7,519 nucleotides of DNA from Planctomycetaceae bacterium. Lineage in GTDB: Bacteria > Planctomycetota > Planctomycetia > Pirellulales > Thermoguttaceae. This document shows positions 1 to 5,645 of this stretch, one piece after another. The first letter of the stretch is position 1, and every line of letters begins with the position of its first letter. The notes beneath the pieces are model-generated. The model did not search any database and had not been told where the DNA came from. It saw nothing but the letters and a program-made list of their open reading frames with translations. The stretch lies in contig JAITST010000211.1 of the NCBI GenBank assembly GCA_031287585.1, positions 1 to 7,519 of the forward strand. The letters are read 5' to 3'. The position numbers and the translations under genes are program-made.

Positions 1-26
1 CCCCTACGGGGCATCCCTTTGAAGGT
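1..26 (+). repeat. Left terminal inverted repeat
   Basis: Bases 8-26 are a perfect inverted match to 287-305. The outermost part, CCCCTACGGGG, is itself a small hairpin with 4-bp arms and a TAC loop. It occurs in the same orientation at the right end (302-312), so only the three loop bases break the 26-bp inverted match. The window begins exactly at the outer edge of this repeat. Confidence 0.85.
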
Positions 27-50
27 AGTTTTTATAAGACGGCTAATCAT

Positions 51-82
51 AGTCCCGTTAGGGACGAAATATCGGTAGAAAA
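51..82 (+). repeat. Hairpin repeat unit A (forward)
   Basis: The unit starts AGTCCCGTTAGGGAC, a hairpin with 5-bp arms GTCCC/GGGAC and a 4-nt loop. It continues with a tail of the form GAAATATCGGTAGAAAA. It is the inverted partner of unit D at 181-212, which shares the CGGTAGAAAA tail. Similar repeats are, from memory, dispersed in several Bacteroidota and PVC genomes; I cannot confirm this here. Confidence 0.8.
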
Positions 83-100
83 CGAATCGCAAAAAAATTC

Positions 101-131
101 AGTCCCGTAGGGACGATATGTCGGTGACGAC
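101..131 (+). repeat. Hairpin repeat unit B (forward)
   Basis: The unit starts AGTCCCGTAGGGAC, with the same 5-bp arms as unit A but a 3-nt GTA loop. It continues GATATGTCGGT before diverging at the tail. It begins exactly 50 bp after unit A and abuts reversed unit C at 131/132. The B-C junction can also fold through the GTCGGT and ACCGAC tails. Confidence 0.75.
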
Positions 132-162
132 CGTTTAACCGACATTTCATCCCTACGGGACT
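132..162 (-). repeat. Hairpin repeat unit C (reverse)
   Basis: Read on the minus strand, this unit ends the palindrome with AGTCCCGTAGGGAT followed by GAAATGTCGGTTAA. It is the inverted partner of unit B. The hairpin arms are GTCCC and GGGAT, so the closing pair would be a G-U wobble in RNA, which keeps the fold despite the base change. Confidence 0.75.
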
Positions 163-180
163 TGTATTCTTGTTAGCATA

Positions 181-212
181 TTTTCTACCGACATATAGTC
201 CCTATCGGGACT
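181..212 (-). repeat. Hairpin repeat unit D (reverse)
   Basis: Read on the minus strand, the unit is AGTCCCGATAGGGAC, then TATATGTCGGTAGAAAA. The arms GTCCC/GGGAC are identical to unit A, with a different 4-nt loop (GATA rather than GTTA). Its end lies 50 bp beyond the end of unit C, mirroring the A-B spacing. Confidence 0.8.
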
Positions 213-225
213 ACATACTTGTTTT

Positions 226-250
226 GAACCGTTATGCTGGTGAACGGTTC
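226..250. repeat. Perfect 8-bp stem-loop inside the composite element
   Basis: GAACCGTT at 226-233 and AACGGTTC at 243-250 form a perfect 8-bp stem around a 9-nt loop. No T-run follows on either strand, so it does not look like an intrinsic terminator. It is unrelated in sequence to the four hairpin units. Confidence 0.6.
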
Positions 251-286
251 GATTGGCAGTTATTCTGTATGAAACAGATTAAATGC

Positions 287-312
287 ACCTTCAAAGGGAT
301 GCCCCTACGGGG
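287..312 (-). repeat. Right terminal inverted repeat
   Basis: This is the inverted partner of 1-26, with 19 consecutive matching bases (287-305 against 8-26) and a terminal CCCC-TAC-GGGG hairpin at 302-312. The bases that follow (TAAAGATTC) show no further repeat. Bases 313-398, between here and the repeat at the end of the WD40 gene, hold nothing I recognise. Confidence 0.85.
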
Positions 313-398
313 TAAAGATTCTTTGTCAACATCTAATTGGTAATGTAAGTAGCGCATCCGTCGCCTATTGATCTGTCAAGAGCGTTTTATTGTTTTAC

Positions 399-428
399 GA
401 CGCAAACAATTTTTAATCGCGTCTCTAC
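399..428 (-). repeat. GTAGAGACG-type repeat at the 3' end of the WD40 gene
   Basis: On the minus strand this reads GTAGAGACGCG, an A/T-rich centre, then GCGTC. The 5-bp arms GACGC (399-403 on plus) and GCGTC (419-423) are inverted. The TAG stop codon of the WD40 gene lies inside the first bases of the motif (CAG-TAG-AGACG). A related copy starts at 5329 just after the gene on the other side. No T-run follows, so a role as terminator is not shown. Confidence 0.55.
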
Positions 429-2401
429 TGTACCAAATCCCAGATTATTGTTTCTTTTTCTGTTGTGGTTACGATTTTATTATTCGTTGGATTTATGTCT
501 AACGTTTTTACTGGTGTTGGGAACGGCGGCGGTGTTCTTTTGTTTTTCCTTGTCGGCGGTTGTTTTTCAGGTAATTGTACCAGCACCGATTTTGGTGTCC
601 ACGTTTCGGTTTCAAACAGTACCGCACGTCCTTCCTGCGAACCGATTACCATTTGTTTACTGTCGGACGTGAAATCTATCGCTGTTATAGTGTCGTTGAA
701 TCCTCCGATTGTTTTTGTTGGTGTCAACGTTTTCGCGTCCCAAATTACTACCGTTTTATCCCGCGACCCCGACACGAATACATTTCCGTCAGGTCGGAAA
801 CGGACACTCGTTACCGTGCCGCTATGCTTGTCCAGCATTTTTATCAGTGTGCCGTCTGATTTCCAGCATCCGACTTGTTTGTCTGATGCCGTTAATACTT
901 GCGACAGGTCGGGTTTTATTGCGATTGAATTTATTGCTGTTTTATGTTCTTCGTATGAAGTCATATTTTTTCCGGTTGCTGTGTTCCAGAGCAGGACGTG
1001 ACCGGCGATGTCGCTCGTTATTAAGTAGTCGCCGCGAGGTGAAAACGCTAACGCACTCACCGCTACGGTGTGTGTTACAAACCTGTTAAGACGTTTGCCG
1101 TCCGCTACTTGCCATATCGCGAACACACCGTTTTCTCCGCCCGTCACAAATGTTTTGCCGTCAGGGGCGAAAATTATTGACGTTATATTTGAATCGCACT
1201 TGATATTGTACGTTTCGCCGGTTTCGATATTTCGGATTGCCGCTTCGTTTGTTCCGTTTGATGTTAGCAACAGTTGACCGTTCGGGCTATATTGTACCGT
1301 ACCCGGCGGCGGCGATTGATTTTGTAAGCGTTTGCTGATTGTTAGATGATTGAGCGAATCGTATTGCGACGGCTTCGGTTTCGGGAACGGCGGCAGCGGT
1401 AACAATAAATCTAATTCATCGTCGTTGAATAGTTTCGCTTTACCGTCGCTTCCCAGTAAGACTACGCGGCGAAAGTCTGGTGTGTATGTCGCGGCGGTGA
1501 TTGGTGTTCCCATTTTATCGAACCTGGTTACGATGTCGCCAGTGTTTATGTTCCACTGAATCAGGGTTTTGTCGCGTGATGTTGAGAGGAGTGTTTTGAC
1601 TTCTTCGCGTTCGTTTGGTGAGAATTTTAGTGATGTGATTTCGTTGTTGTGACCTGTGAACTTACGAATTACTTTACCGGTTTTACCGTCTAACGCCCAG
1701 TAATATATTGCCTTGTCGCTGCCGCCGGAGGCGATACGATTTGAACGCGGCTGGAAGGCGACGGCAGTTACTTTGTCACGGTGTTCGCCGAAAACGATTT
1801 TCGCTTTGTCGTCGTCGAGCGACCAGATGGAAACCAGTTTATCTTCCGACGCGGCGGCGATTCGGGTGTCGTTGCCGCGCACCGCGAAGGCGAGTATGTC
1901 GCGGGTGTGACCGCGTAAGACTTTCGGTTGTTGTTTCTCTTCGTCGAGATTCCAGAGGACGATGTTGCCTTTGTCGAAACCCGCCAATATGAACGGTTGT
2001 TTGTCGATGAAACTTGTCGCGGGAATTTTGCCCGGCGTGTACCTCGCCAATTCTTGTTTGCCCGATACGGCGTTCCAGCGGCGGATTGTTTTGTCGTTCG
2101 ACGCTGTTATGATTTGTGTACCGTCTTGGTTTATGCTGATCGATGTAATCTGGTTACGATGACCATTTTTACCGCCGACGTTGATACGTGATTTTTCGTC
2201 ACCCGTTTGCGGGTCACGCACGATAACGATCTTGTCGCTGCCTAACGTAACCAGCGTTTTGCCGTCACCGCTATACGCAACGGCATCAACCGCGCCGCGA
2301 TGACCGGTTAGAAGTTTACCAACAGGTGTCTTCTCTTGGGAAAACGTTTGTATGGATGTTAGTATGACTAGCAGGATTGTGAGTGTGCGATGTATTTTCA
2401 T
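425..2401 (-). CDS. Secreted tandem WD40-repeat protein (two predicted seven-bladed propellers)
   Basis: The 658-residue product starts with a basic and hydrophobic signal peptide (residues 1-21), with likely cleavage after TFS and glutamine first in the mature protein. I count 14 WD40-like repeats. Seven lie at residues 28-330, with GH near the start of several blades and W-[DN/S/A] endings such as IVLWNL (147-152) and VSIWSL (190-195). A proline-rich linker (about 331-362) follows, then seven more at 363-658, including VVIWDA (551-556). Blade 13 leads into a basic, proline-rich insert (about 610-630) before the last blade, which ends in TIIWDL near the C-terminus. WD40 propellers are binding scaffolds; no catalytic, kinase or cytochrome domain is present, so the partner is unknown. 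The start is the only one that gives a complete signal peptide. There is no Shine-Dalgarno sequence upstream. The gene is divergent from the 924-residue protein gene, and its stop codon sits in a repeat. Confidence 0.92.
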   Translation of the reverse strand: MKIHRTLTILLVILTSIQTFSQEKTPVGKLLTGHRGAVDAVAYSGDGKTLVTLGSDKIVIVRDPQTGDEKSRINVGGKNGHRNQITSISINQDGTQIITASNDKTIRRWNAVSGKQELARYTPGKIPATSFIDKQPFILAGFDKGNIVLWNLDEEKQQPKVLRGHTRDILAFAVRGNDTRIAAASEDKLVSIWSLDDDKAKIVFGEHRDKVTAVAFQPRSNRIASGGSDKAIYYWALDGKTGKVIRKFTGHNNEITSLKFSPNEREEVKTLLSTSRDKTLIQWNINTGDIVTRFDKMGTPITAATYTPDFRRVVLLGSDGKAKLFNDDELDLLLPLPPFPKPKPSQYDSLNHLTISKRLQNQSPPPGTVQYSPNGQLLLTSNGTNEAAIRNIETGETYNIKCDSNITSIIFAPDGKTFVTGGENGVFAIWQVADGKRLNRFVTHTVAVSALAFSPRGDYLITSDIAGHVLLWNTATGKNMTSYEEHKTAINSIAIKPDLSQVLTASDKQVGCWKSDGTLIKMLDKHSGTVTSVRFRPDGNVFVSGSRDKTVVIWDAKTLTPTKTIGGFNDTITAIDFTSDSKQMVIGSQEGRAVLFETETWTPKSVLVQLPEKQPPTRKNKRTPPPFPTPVKTLDINPTNNKIVTTTEKETIIWDLVQ

Positions 2402-2410
2402 TGGGCTATA

Positions 2411-2443
2411 TTTCGTTTTAGCGCATTGACGTTATTACATTTG
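2411..2443 (+). promoter_or_regulatory. Candidate Bacteroidota-type promoter for the 924-residue protein gene
   Basis: TACATTTG (2436-2443) matches the TAnnTTTG -7 element of Bacteroidota. TTTC (2411-2414), 21 bp upstream, is one base off the TTTG -33 element. It would give a leader of roughly 70 nt. A competing sigma70-like reading uses TTACAT (2435-2440) and TATATT (2457-2462) with a 16-bp spacer. Neither is decisive. Confidence 0.27.
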
Positions 2444-2480
2444 TGAACAATTTTGGTATATTATATTGAACCAGAACGGC

Positions 2481-2509
2481 ATTGTACACTGCCCCTTAAT
2501 TTTATCCAA
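2481..2509 (-). promoter_or_regulatory. Candidate sigma70-type promoter for the WD40 gene
   Basis: On the minus strand TTGGAT (2509-2504) and TACAAT (2486-2481) are separated by exactly 17 bp. That predicts a start near 2474 and a leader of about 70 nt. The -35 box lies only 12 bp upstream of the opposite gene's ATG, so it would be crossed by transcription of that gene. If the host is a Bacteroidota, its main sigma factor prefers a different consensus, which lowers the confidence. Confidence 0.4.
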
Positions 2510-2520
2510 TAAACAAAACT

Positions 2521-5295
2521 ATGAAAACAAACTTCCTCACATTATTACTCGCCTTCGCCGTTACCACCGTTATTGCTCAAACTCCGTCCGCCGACAGCGA
2601 TACCGTTAGTGACGCGGTTCAGTTCGGTACCGATGCCTACCCGATTTTCTTTCCCGAACGTCATTGTCAACTCGTCCGCAAAGACGGCGTTGCCCGTGTT
2701 GAAGCGTTTGGTGGTGAACCTATTCTCTCACGTAAGTTCAACCTCTATTGCGATAATCTTAACTTCGGTATGCGAGTTCGTACCGAAACCGAATCGAAGA
2801 TGGTCATCAGTTGGGTCAGCAAACACTCGCCGCGCCGAACCGACGACAAGAGTATTACACTCGACCTAATCAATGACGGTCAGTGGCACAACTACCCCGT
2901 CGCGTTGACTGTCAAAGATTTTCTCACCGGCTTATCTGTCAAACTAACCGCGTCGTCTGGTCTCTGGGAATTTGATATGCAATTGATACGGAAGCAAGTT
3001 CCTCATGCGTTGACACTCCGCAAAGTCGCGTCCGAGCCGGTATCCGCTGACGACCCGACTGTCGCGAAAGCCGTTTTCTCGCTATACAACGGAAACCGTA
3101 CTGATGTCGTATTTTCGATTCGCGGTATGAACAAAAAGTTGACGCTCGAACAAAATCGTTCGCTCTCGTTACGTGTACCGGTCAAGCCGGTTGGTTCGCT
3201 TGCTGCCGCGGCGTTGAATGTTACGCCGGAAAACTTTCCGCCAATAACATATTCCGCGTTCTTCTATCGTAACGACCCCGCTACGAATTGGATACAACGG
3301 CAGTTATCAACACCAGCAGCAACCACGCCGTCAAATCAACAACCGTTACTGTTTGAAGTTTCACAAGACGGTCAAGTCGCGAGAGTTCGTCAGGGCGAAA
3401 CGTTGTTGGCTATCGTCGCGCCAATCTGTCATCGCGGCGGTATAATTCCGTCGTTCAAACTAATAGAACCGAACGGGAACGAAGCCGGCGCAAACTCGCC
3501 GATAAAGTTTGATGCACCAGATGCGTCACTTGAAATAAATGTCAGGAACGACCAAATATATTTTGGGATTCACGCAAAAAATAACGATACCGCTCCCGCA
3601 ACAACAGAACAAACAACGTCTGTCCAACCATCAAACAAAATCGCCGCCGACGCAACTAATGCCGACGCAACCAAAGATGGCGATGATAAAGACGACACGG
3701 GTAAAACAGCAGCCGTACCGCCGCTCGAAGGTCCGGTAATTCGTCCGCTCGGCAATCTTCGTGCGGGTTTGTTACCCGGTTACGAATATCTGCGAGCGGG
3801 CGACGTATCAACATCACCTATTGACTTCGCCGAACCGGAAAGCCGCCCATCGCCGTCACAGCACTGGATAACGATGCCGATTATGGTGTTGGCGACGGAC
3901 AAGGTAACGGCGGCAGTTTCGTGGGACGAGATGACGTTGTTGCCCGCGTTGCAAAGTCCGAATACGATTGACGGCAGTGACGACCACCGAATGTCGTTGT
4001 CGGGTGAATCGGTCAATACCGTTGTCCGTTTCGTTGCCGCCGAACAAAGCCGCGACCCGATTCCCGATATGTTGCTCTGGGGTTTGTCGCAACGTCCGAT
4101 GCCGAAACCGCCCGCGTTACGTGACTCCGCCGAGCAACTCGCGCTGTCGATGCGTGCTATTGATGGCGTGTTGCAGGGTAACGATAAAATGTCGTGGTCG
4201 TATGCGGTGGAAAAAGATTGGTCGCGTGAGCCATTCTCTGATGTAATCGCGTCGCTTTGGCGTGCGCGTGGGAAAATTCCGCAGGTGTCGTCGGTAGTTT
4301 CGGGCGGCAGCGACATTGCGGACGATTCCGCGTTTTTCCTGCTCAACAAAGTCGATTTGTGGAAAAGCGAAATGTCGCAACGGGCGGCGGATATAATGGA
4401 GGCGATGAGCGGTAACGGTTCATTCCTTTGCGCGAGCCGGTTCTCTGACGTTGAGAAGACGCAAACGTCCGCTGGTTATTGCGCGGTTAAAACGTTGCAA
4501 CTTTTGGAGTGGGCAAGGTACAGTGGTGAACGCGCAACACGTGACGCGGCGTTACAAGCGGTCACGAATCTTGATAAATTCGACACGCCCGCGGGCGGAT
4601 TCTACCGCGATACGACACTTCACACGCCGGACTTGCTCACCGCCGCGTACATGTGTTGGTCTTACACGTGGACGTTTGAAATTACGAATCGACCGGAGTA
4701 TCTCGCGAAGGCAAGACGCTGGGCGTTGTGCGGATTACCGTTTGTGTATCAATGGGGCGACTTGCCCGCGATGCGTTACGCGGCTATCTCGCGTCTGGGC
4801 GGTACGAACCGTTCTGCGCCGTATTGGTACGGAACGGCACAACCGCAAATTGGAGCGATCTACGCATACTCATTGGTACTACTATCGCAATACGACAAAA
4901 CGTTTGATTGGCGGGTACCGGCAACAGGAATCTTGTCGGCGTGTGAGGGTATGCAATACACAACGGGCGAGTTCGCGGGCTGCCTGCCGGAAACTTACGA
5001 GATAGAAACGCAGGCAAAGGGCGGCTTGAAACTAGCACCATATACAATAATGACGCTGCGCCGGGCGATAGAAAAAAAAGACTTCGCCCTGCACGTAGCA
5101 TCCGAAGGCGGTGACAGAGTAGTCTCGCCGTACCCGATAACACTGAACCAAGACGGAGCAATGATAACAGGAGTCCCCAAAGGCGAACAGGTACAAGTAA
5201 TCTGGAACGGTCAAGCGGTAATAAACGTAGAAGGAAACCAGTCTGGAAAAAATCAAATCCCATTACCGGGAAAGCGAACGAGAGGGGAACAGTGA
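2521..5295 (+). CDS. Secreted multidomain protein with an alpha/alpha-barrel-like C-terminal domain, function unknown
   Basis: The 924-residue product has a signal peptide with cleavage after VIA (residue 19), leaving Gln20 first. By eye, residues 25-160 look like a beta-sandwich/carbohydrate-binding-like domain with a GQWHNY motif near 120-125. A second beta-rich domain follows to about 255 and a third from about 275. The third is interrupted by an Ala/Thr/Asp-rich linker (about 353-405) and continues to about 515. Residues 535-850 are helix-rich and resemble six-hairpin (alpha/alpha) glycosidase-like proteins of PVC bacteria and Armatimonadetes, with LHTPDLL (700-706), APYWYG (766-771) and LPETYE (822-827). 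A short beta tail ends the protein. I recognise the general family only from memory and know no assigned reaction. Asp704 and Glu824 are possible functional acids, by inference only. There is no Shine-Dalgarno sequence; the leader before the ATG is A-rich. Codons in the last 85 residues lean more to A-ending forms than the rest. Confidence 0.88.
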   Translation: MKTNFLTLLLAFAVTTVIAQTPSADSDTVSDAVQFGTDAYPIFFPERHCQLVRKDGVARVEAFGGEPILSRKFNLYCDNLNFGMRVRTETESKMVISWVSKHSPRRTDDKSITLDLINDGQWHNYPVALTVKDFLTGLSVKLTASSGLWEFDMQLIRKQVPHALTLRKVASEPVSADDPTVAKAVFSLYNGNRTDVVFSIRGMNKKLTLEQNRSLSLRVPVKPVGSLAAAALNVTPENFPPITYSAFFYRNDPATNWIQRQLSTPAATTPSNQQPLLFEVSQDGQVARVRQGETLLAIVAPICHRGGIIPSFKLIEPNGNEAGANSPIKFDAPDASLEINVRNDQIYFGIHAKNNDTAPATTEQTTSVQPSNKIAADATNADATKDGDDKDDTGKTAAVPPLEGPVIRPLGNLRAGLLPGYEYLRAGDVSTSPIDFAEPESRPSPSQHWITMPIMVLATDKVTAAVSWDEMTLLPALQSPNTIDGSDDHRMSLSGESVNTVVRFVAAEQSRDPIPDMLLWGLSQRPMPKPPALRDSAEQLALSMRAIDGVLQGNDKMSWSYAVEKDWSREPFSDVIASLWRARGKIPQVSSVVSGGSDIADDSAFFLLNKVDLWKSEMSQRAADIMEAMSGNGSFLCASRFSDVEKTQTSAGYCAVKTLQLLEWARYSGERATRDAALQAVTNLDKFDTPAGGFYRDTTLHTPDLLTAAYMCWSYTWTFEITNRPEYLAKARRWALCGLPFVYQWGDLPAMRYAAISRLGGTNRSAPYWYGTAQPQIGAIYAYSLVLLSQYDKTFDWRVPATGILSACEGMQYTTGEFAGCLPETYEIETQAKGGLKLAPYTIMTLRRAIEKKDFALHVASEGGDRVVSPYPITLNQDGAMITGVPKGEQVQVIWNGQAVINVEGNQSGKNQIPLPGKRTRGEQ

Positions 5296-5328
5296 TCAGA
5301 CCAATTATACCGAACACGGTTGAAATTT

Positions 5329-5367
5329 GTAGAGACGTAACATAACATCGTCGGGATGCAATCCCGA
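5329..5367 (+). repeat. GTAGAGACG-type repeat with a terminal hairpin, 3' of the 924-residue protein gene
   Basis: The repeat starts GTAGAGACGTAA, 33 bases after the upstream stop codon. GACG (5334-5337) and CGTC (5349-5352) are inverted. It ends in a 7-bp hairpin TCGGGAT-GCA-ATCCCGA (5351-5367). The start matches the repeat at 399-428 when both are read in the direction of the adjoining gene. There is no T-run, so it is not a classical intrinsic terminator. Confidence 0.55.
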
Positions 5368-5374
5368 AACGTGG

Positions 5375-5632
5375 TCAAGACCATTTCAAAGACTTTCCCA
5401 AAGTTTTCGCAACGTCTTTTATCATCTGCCGCAAGTCGGCAAACATTCTCACCGCATCTTCGATAACACTCCCGAACAAATTATCGGACAACTGCGTCCC
5501 CTTCTCGAATCTGCGACAAGCATCAAACTTATTGCGGGCGATTAGTTGAAGGGGAAATACAAAACGCCGCAATTCTCGCCAAAAACAGAAATGTTTGTCA
5601 AGACGTGGAATGTCAGATATACGGTAAGAGAG
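5375..5632 (-). pseudogene. Possible gene remnant or non-coding spacer, unidentified
   Basis: A minus-strand frame is open from just after a TGA at 5633-5635 to a TGA at 5375-5377, giving 85 sense codons. There is no ATG near its beginning; the first alternative start is a TTG at 5572, without a Shine-Dalgarno sequence. The predicted peptide is basic, and its last 40 residues could form amphipathic helices (the stretch ending VAKTLGKSLKWS). The plus strand also has a stop-free frame at 5333-5545, again with no ATG, so neither frame is convincing. I do not recognise either product. It could be a decayed fragment of a transposase or of a small helical protein, or chance. Nothing else in the 346-bp intergenic region looks like a gene. 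Confidence 0.25.
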
Positions 5633-5645
5633 TCACGGCTCTTAC
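5624..5645 (-). other. Stem-loop overlapping the GH110 stop codon
   Basis: GTAAGAG (5624-5630) and CTCTTAC (5639-5645) form a 7-bp stem with an 8-nt loop at the end of the GH110 gene; the upstream arm includes the TAA stop. No T-run follows on the minus strand (CCGTATATC), so it would be at best a weak or factor-assisted terminator or an mRNA-stabilising hairpin. Confidence 0.35.

Larger units (their letters stand above)
1..312. repeat. Composite nested inverted-repeat element (MITE/BIME-like)
   Basis: This non-coding block is bounded by 26-bp inverted terminal repeats (1-26 and 287-312). Inside it lie four copies of a 31-32-bp repeat: two forward at 51-82 and 101-131, two reversed at 132-162 and 181-212. 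The inner four are symmetrical about position 131.5, with 18-bp non-repeated gaps on each side (83-100 and 163-180) and a 50-bp period. Every repeat contains a CCC-loop-GGG hairpin. An additional stem-loop lies at 226-250, which makes the outer repeats off-centre relative to the inner ones. No transposase is present. Known parallels are REP/BIME clusters mobilised by IS200-like RAYT enzymes and MITEs; membership of either class is inference. The left flank is not visible, so a target-site duplication cannot be tested. Confidence 0.8.

Noticed and set aside
51..212. Regularly spaced repeats as a CRISPR array
   Set aside because: The copies are in opposite orientations, only two per direction, with 18-bp spacers and internal divergence; there is no cas gene.
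1..312. An IS element encoding its own transposase
   Set aside because: No reading frame of useful length lies between the terminal repeats.
465..1001. 178-codon plus-strand frame opposite the WD40 gene
   Set aside because: It is antisense to a clear WD40 reading frame with a signal peptide and regular repeats; it has no recognisable domain or ribosome site.
4784..5317. Long minus-strand frame with hydrophobic leucine-rich stretches, and the plus-strand frame at 4451-5005
   Set aside because: Both lie over the conserved C-terminal domain of the 924-residue protein and look like out-of-frame translations, rich in Arg, Leu and Cys.
5624..5645. Intrinsic terminator for the GH110 gene
   Set aside because: The stem is present but short and not GC-rich, and no T-run follows on the minus strand; it is listed only as a stem-loop.
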